Positions 1-9,016 of a stretch of DNA of 64,000 bases are shown here, in pieces. Position numbers and translations under genes: made by a program. The notes under the pieces are model-generated. The model did no database searches, was not told where the DNA came from, and worked only from the letters and a program-made list of their open reading frames with translations. This DNA comes from Winslowiella arboricola. GTDB taxonomy: Bacteria; Pseudomonadota; Gammaproteobacteria; Enterobacterales; Enterobacteriaceae. Position 1 is the first letter of the stretch, and the number at the start of each line of letters is the position of its first letter. Where the stretch lies: assembly GCF_025527015.1 (NCBI RefSeq), contig NZ_JAODIM010000032.1:1-64000 (forward strand), in the 5' to 3' direction.

Positions 1-60
1 GGGCGGCGAGAACGCCGCCCCTACATCAATTGAGGGTAGGGGCGGCGTTCTCGCCGCCCG
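1..60. repeat. REP pair (BIME-like) downstream of glyS
   Basis: Two copies of a GC-rich palindrome in inverted orientation. Copy one is 1-24 and ends in CTAC; copy two is 36-59 and begins with GTAG. Each has a 7-bp stem (GGCGGCG/CGCCGCC) with an AGAA or TTCT loop. GTAG next to an imperfect palindrome is the signature of REP sequences mobilised by RAYT transposases. It lies 7 bp past the glyS stop and may act as a 3' end stabiliser or terminator. Confidence 0.85.
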
Positions 61-66
61 CTGATA

Positions 67-2136
67 TCACTGCAACAACGAAATATCCGCTACCTGCAGG
101 AACAACTCACGCAGCTTCGTCAGCAGCGTCAGACGGTTAATCCGTACCGCCTGGTCGTCAGCGTTAACCATCACCTTATCGAAGAAGTTGTCCACCGACT
201 CGCGCAGCTGCGCCAGCTCGATTAACGCATCCTGATAACGGCCTTCGGCAAAGAACGGCTGCAGCTTGCTGCTTAGCGCGGTCACAAAGGTCGCCAGCTG
301 AATCTCTTCGTTTTCCTTCAGCAGCGAGGCCTGCACGCTGTCATTCAGAGTTTCGTTCGATTTAGCGAGGATATTGGATACACGTTTATTGGCCGCAGCC
401 AGCGCTGCCGCTTCCGGCAAGCTGCGGAAGTGGGAAACCGCCTTCATACGCGCATCAAAGTCCGCCGGCCGGGTTGGACGACGCGCCAGCACTGCCTGCA
501 ACGTATCAATGCTGTGACCCTCTTCCTGATACCAGCTACGGAAGCGACCGAGCATAAAGTCGATAACCTCATCGACAACCTTCGCGTTGGTCAGCTTGCT
601 GCCATACAGGCGCACCGCTTCTTCGGTCAGGGTTTGCAGATCGAGCGCGAGGTTTTTCTCGACGATAATACGCAATACACCCAGTGCTGCACGACGCAGC
701 GCAAACGGGTCTTTATCGCCTTTTGGATGCTGTCCAATGCCAAAAATACCGGCCAGCGTATCCATCTTATCGGCAATCGCCAGCGCGCAAGCCACCGGAT
801 TTGAAGGCAGATCGTCACCGGCATAGCGCGGCTGATACTGCTCGTTCAGCGCCACCGCGACATCTTCCGCTTCACCATCATGGCGCGCGTAGTGCATGCC
901 CATCACACCCTGGGTGTCGGTAAACTCAAACACCATATTGGTCATCAGGTCACACTTCGACAGCAGGCCAGCGCGGGTAGCATGATTTACATCAGCGCCG
1001 ATCTGCGCCGCAATCCAGCCAGACAGCGCCTGGATACGGTCAGTTTTGTCGCGCAGGGTGCCCAGCTGTTTCTGGAACAGCACGGTTTCCAGACGCGGCA
1101 GATGGTCTTCGAGGCGTTTTTTACGGTCCGAGTTAAAGAAGAACTCCGCATCGGCAAGACGTGGACGCACCACTTTCTCGTTACCGGAAATAATCTGCTG
1201 CGGATCTTTCGACTCGATATTGGTGACGAAAATAAAGTGCGGCAGCAGTTTGCCGTTATCGTCGTACACCGGGAAGTACTTCTGGTCGCCCTTCATGGTG
1301 TACACCAGCGCTTCCGCCGGTACCGCGAGGAACTTCTCTTCGAAGGTCGCAGTCAGCACCACCGGCCATTCCACCAGCGAGGTCACTTCTTCCAGCAGAC
1401 TTTCGCTCAGATCGGCTTTGCCGCCAATCTTACGCGCTGCGGCTTCCGCATCCGCTTTGATCAGCGTTTTACGCGTTTCGTAGTCAGCAACCACTTTGCC
1501 GCGCTCCAGCAGAATCTGTGGATACTGGTCCGCGTTATCGATAGTAAATTCTGACTCGCCCATAAAGCGATGGCCACGGATAGTACGCGCAGAATCGATG
1601 CTAAGAATGGTGGCCGGGATCGACTCATCGCCCAGCAGCAGGGTCACGGTATGCACCGGACGCACAAACTGCGTCTCTTTATCACCCCAACGCATCAGCT
1701 TGGGAATTGGCAGCTTCGTCAGCGCGGTTGCCACCATCGCCGGCAGCAGCGCCTGCGCGCTTTCGCCTTTGCTGAGGGCGCGATACAGCAACCATTCGCC
1801 TTTATCGGTGCTCAGACGCTCGGCCTGATCAACGGTGATACCACAACCTCGTGCCCAGCCTTCGGCGGCTTTCGTGGCGACGCCACTGGCGTCAAAGGCG
1901 GCGGCAATCGCCGGGCCGCGTTTTTCAACTTCACGATCTGGCTGTGAGGCGCTCAGACTGGCGACTTTCAGCGCCAGACGACGCGGTGCGGCAAACCAGC
2001 TAACTTCACCGTGCGCCAGGTCGGCGGCATCCAGTTCAGCAGTAAAGTGGGCGGCAAAAGATTCCGCCAGGCTACGCAGCGCCTTTGGTGGCAGCTCTTC
2101 GGTGCCGATCTCCACCAGAAATGTTTTTTCAGTCAT
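67..2136 (-). CDS. glyS: Glycyl-tRNA synthetase beta subunit
   Basis: Beta subunit of the heterotetrameric (alpha2beta2) class II glycyl-tRNA synthetase, which charges tRNA-Gly in the cytoplasm. The product is 689 residues, the usual length for this subunit. It starts with the typical motif [16 protein letters not shown], contains [10 protein letters not shown] around residue 410 in the HD-like domain, and ends in a DALR-type anticodon-binding region. It follows glyQ with a 9-nt gap on the same strand, so the two subunits are co-transcribed. A REP pair sits directly after the stop. Nothing is unusual about the gene. Confidence 0.98.
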   Translation of the reverse strand: MTEKTFLVEIGTEELPPKALRSLAESFAAHFTAELDAADLAHGEVSWFAAPRRLALKVASLSASQPDREVEKRGPAIAAAFDASGVATKAAEGWARGCGITVDQAERLSTDKGEWLLYRALSKGESAQALLPAMVATALTKLPIPKLMRWGDKETQFVRPVHTVTLLLGDESIPATILSIDSARTIRGHRFMGESEFTIDNADQYPQILLERGKVVADYETRKTLIKADAEAAARKIGGKADLSESLLEEVTSLVEWPVVLTATFEEKFLAVPAEALVYTMKGDQKYFPVYDDNGKLLPHFIFVTNIESKDPQQIISGNEKVVRPRLADAEFFFNSDRKKRLEDHLPRLETVLFQKQLGTLRDKTDRIQALSGWIAAQIGADVNHATRAGLLSKCDLMTNMVFEFTDTQGVMGMHYARHDGEAEDVAVALNEQYQPRYAGDDLPSNPVACALAIADKMDTLAGIFGIGQHPKGDKDPFALRRAALGVLRIIVEKNLALDLQTLTEEAVRLYGSKLTNAKVVDEVIDFMLGRFRSWYQEEGHSIDTLQAVLARRPTRPADFDARMKAVSHFRSLPEAAALAAANKRVSNILAKSNETLNDSVQASLLKENEEIQLATFVTALSSKLQPFFAEGRYQDALIELAQLRESVDNFFDKVMVNADDQAVRINRLTLLTKLRELFLQVADISLLQ

Positions 2137-2145
2137 GGCGGCCTC

Positions 2146-3057
2146 TTATTTTTTTCTGTTCAACATCGGGAAGCCCAGCGCCTCACGCGACGCATAATAA
2201 GCTTCCGCCACGGCTTTGGTCAGAGTACGAATCCGCAGAATATAGCGCTGACGCTCGGTCACTGAGATCGCCTTGCGCGCGTCCAGCAGGTTAAAGGTAT
2301 GGCCCGCCTTCAGAATACGTTCGTAAGCCGGCAGCGGCAGGGGTTTCTCCAGCGCCAGCAGGCTTTGTGCCTCTTTCTCGTACTGCTCGAAGCAGGTAAA
2401 CAGGAAGTCGACATCCGCGTGTTCAAAGTTATAGGTGGATTGCTCCACTTCGTTCTGATGGAACACATCACCGTAAGTGGTGGTGCCCAGCGGACCGTCG
2501 CTCCATACCAGATCGTAAACGCTGTCGACGCCCTGGATATACATCGCCAGACGCTCCAGACCGTAGGTGATCTCACCGGTAACCGGCTTGCACTCCAGTC
2601 CGCCAACCTGCTGGAAATAGGTAAACTGCGTCACTTCCATGCCGTTCAGCCACACTTCCCAGCCGAGGCCCCAGGCGCCCAGCGTCGGGTTTTCCCAGTT
2701 ATCTTCAACAAAGCGAATATCGTGGATGGTCGGATCCATACCCAGCTCTTGCAGAGAACCCAGATACAGCTCCTGAATATTGTCCGGCGATGGCTTGATG
2801 ATCACCTGGAACTGGTAATAGTGCTGTAAGCGGTTCGGGTTTTCGCCATAGCGACCGTCGGTGGGACGACGTGACGGCTGCACATAGGCAGCGGCAATTG
2901 GCTCCGGCCCTAAAGCACGCAGGCAAGTCATAGGATGTGAGGTGCCGGCGCCCACTTCCATGTCCAGTGGTTGAACAATGGTGCAGCCCTGGCGCGCCCA
3001 GTAATCCTGCAAGGTCAGGATCAGGCCCTGAAAGGTCTTAGTATCAAACTTTTGCAT
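2146..3057 (-). CDS. glyQ: Glycyl-tRNA synthetase alpha subunit
   Basis: Catalytic alpha subunit of glycyl-tRNA synthetase; it binds glycine and ATP and forms the adenylate. It is 303 residues, matching the E. coli subunit. Class II motifs are visible, including the N-terminal [20 protein letters not shown] and the [18 protein letters not shown] region around residue 70. It is the first gene of the glyQS unit. The 226 bp upstream, shared with the divergent amidohydrolase gene, must hold its promoter; I did not resolve boxes there. Confidence 0.98.
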   Translation of the reverse strand: MQKFDTKTFQGLILTLQDYWARQGCTIVQPLDMEVGAGTSHPMTCLRALGPEPIAAAYVQPSRRPTDGRYGENPNRLQHYYQFQVIIKPSPDNIQELYLGSLQELGMDPTIHDIRFVEDNWENPTLGAWGLGWEVWLNGMEVTQFTYFQQVGGLECKPVTGEITYGLERLAMYIQGVDSVYDLVWSDGPLGTTTYGDVFHQNEVEQSTYNFEHADVDFLFTCFEQYEKEAQSLLALEKPLPLPAYERILKAGHTFNLLDARKAISVTERQRYILRIRTLTKAVAEAYYASREALGFPMLNRKK

Positions 3058-3283
3058 GATGAATTCGCACGCGATACGGTGGATGAAAAAAGTGTGCGCC
3101 AGTATACCCTTTGACCGGGTTGATTACCAAAAGGGTAATGGCCAGCCGCCACTTTCTTCTGTTTTGTCCTGCCGCAAAGTGAAATCAGTTCTACACCGGA
3201 TGCCCGCTGCGCTAAGCGAATGATAGATATTGCTGACGGCTAACCAATGTTGGTTTGGCACAGGTAGCACAGGAGAACAGGTG

Positions 3284-4660
3284 ATGAGCACATTGATCGT
3301 GAACGGTTTAATCGTTACCCCCGGTGGAGAAATCGATGCCGAATTGTTGATTGCACACGGCAAAATCGCCGCTATTCTGGCGCACGGTAGTCCGTTACCG
3401 ACGGCCAATGAGATTATCGACGCCAGTGGGCTGGTGGTGATGCCCGGCGCCATTGATGTCCATACCCATTTCACCGCCGCCCATGATTTCCCGGAGCAGG
3501 AGCTGCGTGAAGGCACGCGCGGCGCGGCAGCCCATGGCGTCACCACCATTATCGAAATGCCGCACTCGTCGCCGCCAGCCACCACCCTTGACAGTTTTAT
3601 TGCCAAACGCGAGATGCTGGCGCGCAACTGTGTGGTGGACTTCGCTCTCTGGGCGGGACTCGACGGGGAAAATCTCTCGCAACTGGCAAAGATGCAGCAG
3701 GCGGGCGCCATCGCCTTTAAGGCTTTTCTGTGCAGCGACTCGCCGGATGGTGCTGCCTGTGATGAAAAAGGGCTGCCGCGATTAAATGATGACATTTTGC
3801 TGCGCACCATGCGTGAACTGGCCAGCTTTAACGGCCTGATCGGCGTGCATGCCGAGAACCATGACATTTTAATCGGCGCCGCCAGCGAACAGCGCGCCAT
3901 CAGACGCAACCATAACCGTGCTTATGCGCTGGCAAGCCCGGAAATTGCGGAGACCGAAGCCGTGGGTCGCGTACTGCACTTCGCCAGGCAGACCGGCGTA
4001 CGCACGCATATTGTCCACGTCAGTTCAGCGCAGGCCGTGCAGATGATTACGGCAGCACGACCAGCGGTGCGGGTCAGCTGCGAAACCTGTCCCCACTATC
4101 TGCTGCTCGACGAAAACGATCTGGTGCGCATGGGTGCCAATGTCCGCTGTAGCCCGCCGCTCCGTCCGCGCCCGGTGGTCAACGCTTTGTGGCAGCGGGT
4201 GCACAATGGTGAAATTGATGTGCTGGCTTCCGACCACTATCCCTGTACGCCAGAGCAAAAACGGCTGGGTCAAAATGGCATCTGGGATGCGGTGAAAGGG
4301 CTGACTGGGGTGGAAACCCTCGGCCCGCTAATGTTCAGTGAAGGTCATATCAGGCGCGCCATGCCACTGAGCGAGGTGGCGCGGATGACCGCCAGCGGTC
4401 CGGCGCAGGTGTTTCATCTCTGGCCGCGAAAAGGCGCTATCACGCTGGGGGCAGATGCTGATTTAGTCCTGTATGACCCCCATGAAAACTGGACGGTAAG
4501 CGGGGAAAAATTTCACGGACTGGGTAAATGGAGTCCTTTTGACGGCATGAAATGCCGCGGGAAAGTGGTATGCACCCTGATCCGCGGCATTACCGTATTC
4601 CGTGATGGCGCAATACAGGTTACCCCCGGATTTGGACAGTTTCTGACGCGTACTTTTTAA
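3284..4660 (+). CDS. Allantoinase-like cyclic amidohydrolase
   Basis: Metal-dependent amidohydrolase of the allantoinase/dihydroorotase/hydantoinase superfamily, 458 residues from the ATG at 3284. AGGAG lies 8 bases upstream, so I prefer this start to earlier in-frame codons. Visible metal-site motifs are DVHTHF (about residue 63), the lysine in FKAFLCSDS (the residue carbamylated in this family), VHAENH, THIVHVSSAQ and VLASDHYPCT. The tract VSCETCPHYLLLDE closely resembles AllB. No other allantoin or pyrimidine catabolism genes are adjacent, so substrate assignment is tentative: allantoinase is the best guess, and another cyclic amide or hydantoin is possible. Confidence 0.8.
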   Translation: MSTLIVNGLIVTPGGEIDAELLIAHGKIAAILAHGSPLPTANEIIDASGLVVMPGAIDVHTHFTAAHDFPEQELREGTRGAAAHGVTTIIEMPHSSPPATTLDSFIAKREMLARNCVVDFALWAGLDGENLSQLAKMQQAGAIAFKAFLCSDSPDGAACDEKGLPRLNDDILLRTMRELASFNGLIGVHAENHDILIGAASEQRAIRRNHNRAYALASPEIAETEAVGRVLHFARQTGVRTHIVHVSSAQAVQMITAARPAVRVSCETCPHYLLLDENDLVRMGANVRCSPPLRPRPVVNALWQRVHNGEIDVLASDHYPCTPEQKRLGQNGIWDAVKGLTGVETLGPLMFSEGHIRRAMPLSEVARMTASGPAQVFHLWPRKGAITLGADADLVLYDPHENWTVSGEKFHGLGKWSPFDGMKCRGKVVCTLIRGITVFRDGAIQVTPGFGQFLTRTF

Positions 4661-4944
4661 GCTGCGACCACTAATCATTAAAAAAATCGTACAGAGCGTA
4701 ATCAGCGAACTATTTGCACCGTTTGGCCCACCAGGAAATCAATCTATCTGTCTGAAGTTCAACGTTAAATCTTCCATCCCTGCCAGGATCTGGCCAGTAA
4801 CTCTCTTCGCTAAGGCGCCCATTATATAATGCCGTATGGAATCTGACTCAGCTCAGTCCGATTTTTAGCGACAGATGTTGTTGAAGCCCCTTGATCCATC
4901 TACCCTCAAATCAGCATTGAAGCGAAGGAAAATAAGAGGAACAG

Positions 4945-5940
4945 ATGTCGCAAAAGATTGGCTGGATAGATAATTTACGTGCCGTGGCCTGTTTAATGGT
5001 GATTATGATCCATACCACCACCTGGTACATTACCAATAGCCCGCAAGTGGCCGAACACCACTGGGATCTTGCCAATCTGCTGAACTCTGCCTCACGCGTC
5101 TGTGTGCCGATCTTTTTTATGATTTCAGGTTATCTGTTCTTTGGTGAACGTAGCGCGCAGAACCGACATTTCCTGCGTATCGTGCTCTGCCTGCTGTTTT
5201 ACAGCGCAGTGGCGCTGGCCTATATCACCCTGCTGACTCCCATCAGCGAAATGATATCCATCACACACTTACTGCAAAAACCGGTGTTCTATCACCTGTG
5301 GTTTTTCTTCGCGATTATGGTGATTTACCTGCTGTCGCCGCTGATTCAGGTGAAACAGGTGCGCGCACGCTATGTTGCGGCGCTGGTACTGGTGCTGGCG
5401 GTGGTCGCCAATCCGAATACCGTCGATCAGTCGGTGGGACCCTTTCACTGGCTGCCGGTCAATCTGTATATCGGCGGCGATACCTTTTACTACGTGCTGT
5501 ATGCCCTGCTGGGTCGCGCTATTGGCATGATGGAGACCAATAAGCGAGGTATCAGCTGGCTGGTGGGGCTGTTATTTGCCGCCTGCGTGGTGGGCATTTC
5601 GATTGGCACCAAAAAAGAGCTGCATATTAATGGCGCCTTCTCCGATACCTGGTATCTGTATTGCGGACCCCTGGTGTTTATCGCCGCCGTCAGCCTGATG
5701 GTGCTGTTTAAAAATTGCCTCAATCAGCGCGCGTTGCCCGGCCTGGCGCTGATTTCGCGCAACTCCCTGCCGATTTATGGCTTCCACGCGCTGTTTATTC
5801 ATTTTATGCGCACCCATCATCTCGACCATACCGGCCAGCCGTTGCTGGATATTCCGCTAATCTTTGCCGTAACACTTGCGGGCAGCCTGCTGCTGGCGCT
5901 GGGATTGCGTCGTATCGATAAATATCATCTGGTGAGTTAG
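4945..5940 (+). CDS. wecH: O-acetyltransferase WecH (enterobacterial common antigen)
   Basis: Integral membrane acyltransferase of family 3 that O-acetylates GlcNAc residues of enterobacterial common antigen. It is 331 residues, the same length as the E. coli protein, with about ten hydrophobic segments. Recognisable motifs are [20 protein letters not shown] at the N-terminus, [19 protein letters not shown] near residue 55, and [19 protein letters not shown] lies 4 bases before the ATG. Its position downstream of glyQ matches E. coli (glyQ-ysaB-wecH), except that ysaB is not seen here. The 284 bp upstream holds no convincing gene. Confidence 0.93.
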   Translation: MSQKIGWIDNLRAVACLMVIMIHTTTWYITNSPQVAEHHWDLANLLNSASRVCVPIFFMISGYLFFGERSAQNRHFLRIVLCLLFYSAVALAYITLLTPISEMISITHLLQKPVFYHLWFFFAIMVIYLLSPLIQVKQVRARYVAALVLVLAVVANPNTVDQSVGPFHWLPVNLYIGGDTFYYVLYALLGRAIGMMETNKRGISWLVGLLFAACVVGISIGTKKELHINGAFSDTWYLYCGPLVFIAAVSLMVLFKNCLNQRALPGLALISRNSLPIYGFHALFIHFMRTHHLDHTGQPLLDIPLIFAVTLAGSLLLALGLRRIDKYHLVS

Positions 5941-6043
5941 TGGAAAACAGGAGACTAAAACTCGGTGTTTACTTTTTCGCCAGTCTCCACATATTATTTA
6001 TGACTGAGGATCAGCATGGAAAATCACACAAGGAGTGTGCCTT

Positions 6044-6889
6044 ATGTCAGCATTACAACTTCCCTGTACCCTATTCAAAAGCCAAAAGCGGATGGATGAT
6101 TACACCGCCTCCGATATGCGATGCGGTGATTTGAGCGAAACTACGTTGAAAAGGCATTTTAATCTGACAGAAGTGTCTGCAAAGGTTGACCCTTATACGT
6201 TGACGGAAATTACGCCATTCAGGCAACCGCAATCGATGTTTTACGGTTCTCGTGGCGCCGGGAAGAAGCTTAGCAGAGAGCAATGTGCGAGGATCCTGTT
6301 TGATGAGTTTCGTCAACTCTCCCGTCCATTCGCCGTTTACGGCCCATACAAGCATCTTATCGAGCAAATGATTACTCATATGCAGAATTGCAATGGGATG
6401 CCGTTTCGTAGCCTTCATCTAAATGCTGCTCTGGAAAAGCGCATACTTAATGACAAAGCTAAAGATAGTTCGTTAAGCAGAATAAAAATAGCGCTGACAA
6501 AATTTACAGACTGGAACAATGGCTATTATCCTGTTAATAAAAAAGATGAATTTGATACCTTGATCAGAACTTCATACTTGCCAAAATTTGCAAAATTTCA
6601 GGATAGCTTCAATGGAATGGGGATTACTGTTCATGACACATATGCAACCCACATTACAATAAAATCTCTTCATATTCAAAAAGATGAATATCGTGCTATA
6701 GTTCATTACCGAGTACAGGATCACTTTGGATTGGACAATGAAGACATTTTGAAATTCAAATTTTACCAGTTTCGTTTCTTTCGTATCTGGTTTGTGCTTC
6801 AAAGATACAATCAACTAGCCTTTAAACCATTTATGACTAATATGGAAGCAACACTGGAAATAATCGGAAATAGAAATGACAAAATATAG
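6044..6889 (+). CDS. DUF3289 family protein, possible secreted toxin or effector
   Basis: A 281-residue protein I recognise as DUF3289, a gammaproteobacterial family of unknown function often found near type VI secretion or Rhs genes. The start at 6044 has AGGAG 8 bases upstream. Motifs include DYTASDMRCGDLSE near the N-terminus, SREQCARILFDEFRQLSRPF, HLIEQMITHMQ and HITIKSLHIQKDEYRAIVHY. No signal peptide or membrane segment is seen. The 3' half is clearly more AT-rich than neighbouring genes, suggesting transfer. The next gene overlaps by 14 bp, so the two are co-translated. A toxin/immunity role is inference; no secretion gene lies nearby. Confidence 0.75.
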   Translation: MSALQLPCTLFKSQKRMDDYTASDMRCGDLSETTLKRHFNLTEVSAKVDPYTLTEITPFRQPQSMFYGSRGAGKKLSREQCARILFDEFRQLSRPFAVYGPYKHLIEQMITHMQNCNGMPFRSLHLNAALEKRILNDKAKDSSLSRIKIALTKFTDWNNGYYPVNKKDEFDTLIRTSYLPKFAKFQDSFNGMGITVHDTYATHITIKSLHIQKDEYRAIVHYRVQDHFGLDNEDILKFKFYQFRFFRIWFVLQRYNQLAFKPFMTNMEATLEIIGNRNDKI

Positions 6890-7322
6890 AAAGATAATGA
6901 TATTATTTATTATAATTTTATGTGCTATCTATATAGCATACGAATTACTAAAACCCGTGAAAATTATCGCTATTTATCAGTATCGAAATTCCACTGATAT
7001 ACTTATTGAAAACCCACCAATAACAGATGCAGGGAAAATAAAGTGGTGGCAACATAACATTAACAAACTAGAAGAAGAAAAAAAGCTTTCCCCTTCCGAC
7101 CTGGATGGAACATTTTATATCAATATTTGGGATTTTGGTGATGGTTACAAGACAGAAGGGAACGCTGACAGACTTTGTTTTGATGCAATCAACTCAGATA
7201 AAAAGTGCATCGATAAGAATAAATATATGACGATATATAGATTTAAAAATGAAGCGCCGATATTTACAATTGGAGATAACAGTTATATAAAATTAAAAAA
7301 TGGTGAAATAGTCCGGCAATAA
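6876..7322 (+). CDS. DUF943 family membrane-anchored protein, possible immunity partner
   Basis: A 148-residue protein resembling the DUF943 family of enterobacterial proteins of unknown function. Residues 7-24 form one N-terminal membrane anchor (IMILFIIILCAIYIAYEL), leaving a soluble domain probably outside the inner membrane. Family-like motifs are GKIKWWQHN, NIWDFGDGYKTEG, DRLCFDAI and KKCIDKNKY; the two cysteines could form a disulfide. It starts inside the end of the DUF3289 gene with GGAA 6 bases upstream. The DNA is strikingly AT-rich (14 of 60 bases G or C at 6901-6960), pointing to horizontal acquisition. Confidence 0.72.
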   Translation: MTKYRKIMILFIIILCAIYIAYELLKPVKIIAIYQYRNSTDILIENPPITDAGKIKWWQHNINKLEEEKKLSPSDLDGTFYINIWDFGDGYKTEGNADRLCFDAINSDKKCIDKNKYMTIYRFKNEAPIFTIGDNSYIKLKNGEIVRQ

Positions 7323-7420
7323 AAATAAGCATCAAGATTATCTCTACGCTCAAACACCTTAAATATGTCTTTTCTGTATAGATAACCCACTGCACAGAAA
7401 CGAAAACCACCAGCAAAAGT

Positions 7421-8341
7421 CTACTCCCGCCAGCGCAGTTCCGCGCGCCGTAGCTGGCGTGATGAGGAGAATCCGGCGGCCAGCGCTGCGCGCTCTGCGC
7501 CTTCGCCCTGATTTACCCGTTGCCGCGCCACCGCCAGCCGCAGCTGCTCATGGTAGTCGCGCACGCTGATGCCAAGATGCTGACGGAACAGGCGCGTCAG
7601 ATGGCGTGAACTGACATGCACACGCGCCGCAATCTCTTCCAGCTGCCAGCTTTTTTCCGGCTGATGTATCAATAAATCCTGAGCACGATGAATCGCCGGA
7701 TTAAGATGATTTCGGTGACATAACCACGGCGATAGCTGCGGATCGTCTCCCGATCGGCGAAAATAAACCACCATCTCCCGCGCCACATCCAGCGCGACCT
7801 GCGGGCCACACAGCTGGTGAATCAGATGCAGCGCCAGATCGATACCGGCGGTAATCCCTGCGCTGGTCCAGATACCGCGATCTTCGACAAAAATACGGTT
7901 CTCTTTCACCAGCGCCCCCGGGGCGGCGGCACGCAGCCGCGCCAGAACCTCATGATGCGTGGTGCACTGCACGCCATGCATTAATCCGGCGCGCGCTGCC
8001 AGCACCGTGCCGGAACAGACGCAGACCAGTGTAATTTTGCCTGCATGGATAGCCGGTTGCAGACGCGTCAGCCAGTGCTGAGCAATCCGCGCTTGTGGGG
8101 TATCGAAACAGACGGCGGAATTGTACGACCCCGGTACCACCAGCAAGCTGCCATCCGGTAAGTTCTCCGGCAGCGGCGCAATATTACCGATCATCATATC
8201 GGTTGAAGAAATAACCGTTTCCTGCGGGCCGATATAACGCAGGGAAAATGCCCCCGCCGCCAGCTTCAGCGTTTCCGCCGGGCCAGTCAGATCCAGCGCC
8301 ATCACCCCTGGCAAGGTTAAAAACCATACCGGTATCGGCAT
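7421..8341 (-). CDS. GlxA-type AraC family transcriptional regulator
   Basis: A 306-residue regulator with an N-terminal DJ-1/PfpI-like domain (about residues 1-190; the elbow motif LVCVCSGTVLAARAGL contains the typical cysteine) and a C-terminal AraC helix-turn-helix domain (about 215-300, SWQLEEIAARVHVSSRHLTR). This architecture defines the GlxA/FtrA-like group, which often controls catabolic genes. The ATG at 8341 begins one base after the stop of the cysteine hydrolase gene, so the pair is translationally coupled, and longer upstream starts would run into that gene. The regulator probably controls its own operon; the effector is unknown. Confidence 0.88.
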   Translation of the reverse strand: MPIPVWFLTLPGVMALDLTGPAETLKLAAGAFSLRYIGPQETVISSTDMMIGNIAPLPENLPDGSLLVVPGSYNSAVCFDTPQARIAQHWLTRLQPAIHAGKITLVCVCSGTVLAARAGLMHGVQCTTHHEVLARLRAAAPGALVKENRIFVEDRGIWTSAGITAGIDLALHLIHQLCGPQVALDVAREMVVYFRRSGDDPQLSPWLCHRNHLNPAIHRAQDLLIHQPEKSWQLEEIAARVHVSSRHLTRLFRQHLGISVRDYHEQLRLAVARQRVNQGEGAERAALAAGFSSSRQLRRAELRWRE

Positions 8342-8342
8342 A

Positions 8343-8885
8343 TCAGATAAGCTCCTGCAAGCAGCTCTCCACGGTATGGATCGCCGCAAAACGGTTAATC
8401 AATACGCTCTCCGTACGGTGGCGCAAATCGGCCACACTCAGCGTAATGCCTTTATGGCTGATCGGCGAAGTTAGCGTCGCTTCGGTGACAAAGGTGACGT
8501 TATAGCCCAGATCGGAAGCCACACGCGTGGTGGTTTCACAGCACTGCTCAGTGCGGATGCCGCAAACAATCAGATCGGTGACCTGCTGCTGGCGTAGCCA
8601 CTCGTCGAGGCCAGAACCAGTCAGCGCATTATGCACGTTTTTATAAACAATTTTATCCGCCTGATGATGTAAAAACGGCATGCGCTCGACTAAACCTGAG
8701 GCTCGGGAAAATGGCCCTTCCGCTTCAACATGAAATACATCCACCAGCAGCCACCCTTTACGCTGACAACCGGCGATCAGCTGGTTGACCTTTAACTCAA
8801 AAGCCGGGGTTTCCGCGGTCTCTTGATAGCCACGTTGATAAAACGATTGCTGGATATCGATCACTAACAGTGCAGTTTTAGACAT
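8343..8885 (-). CDS. Isochorismatase-family cysteine hydrolase
   Basis: A 180-residue hydrolase of the isochorismatase-like (nicotinamidase-type) superfamily. The triad is intact: Asp10 (LLVIDIQ), Lys82 (KIVYKNVHNA) and Cys115 (GIRTEQCCETT). The ATG at 8885 aligns with the family N-terminus MSKTALLVIDIQ. Related enzymes hydrolyse amides, carbamates or isochorismate; the substrate cannot be named from sequence. It is the first gene of a two-gene unit with the GlxA-type regulator. A REP sequence separates it from xylB downstream. Confidence 0.88.
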   Translation of the reverse strand: MSKTALLVIDIQQSFYQRGYQETAETPAFELKVNQLIAGCQRKGWLLVDVFHVEAEGPFSRASGLVERMPFLHHQADKIVYKNVHNALTGSGLDEWLRQQQVTDLIVCGIRTEQCCETTTRVASDLGYNVTFVTEATLTSPISHKGITLSVADLRHRTESVLINRFAAIHTVESCLQELI

Positions 8886-8990
8886 TTCAGGACACCTTAT
8901 CAGTGAGAATAAGGTCAATAATGGCGGGGAATCAGCAGCGAATGAAGGCCAAAAACGGACATAAGCGCGAGCCAGAGGGACAAATCAACA

Positions 8991-9012
8991 CGGGCGGCGT
9001 TCTCGCCGCCCG
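8991..9012. repeat. Single REP palindrome before the xylB stop
   Basis: One copy of the GC-rich palindrome with TTCT loop (GGCGGCG/CGCCGCC stem). It lies 5 bp from the xylB stop codon, in the gap between xylB and the hydrolase gene. The GTAG flank is not preserved in this copy. Confidence 0.75.
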
Positions 9013-9016
9013 TGGC

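Noticed and set aside
1-60. CRISPR array suggested by repeated GC-rich units
   Set aside because: Copies are dispersed over 50 kb, often in inverted pairs, with no regular unique spacers and no cas genes; they are REP sequences.
880-1554. A 224-codon open frame on the plus strand opposite glyS
   Set aside because: It lies wholly antisense to a conserved gene, has no ribosome site and its translation is low-complexity, as expected of a shadow frame in GC-rich DNA.
3124-3909. A 261-codon minus-strand frame overlapping the amidohydrolase gene
   Set aside because: It is antisense to a gene with clear family motifs, its product is Ser/Ala/Pro-rich without recognisable domains, and codon-position bias follows the plus-strand gene.
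4661-4944. Search for ysaB, expected between glyQ and wecH
   Set aside because: No frame with a lipoprotein signal or ribosome site is seen in this gap; the gene appears absent rather than missed.
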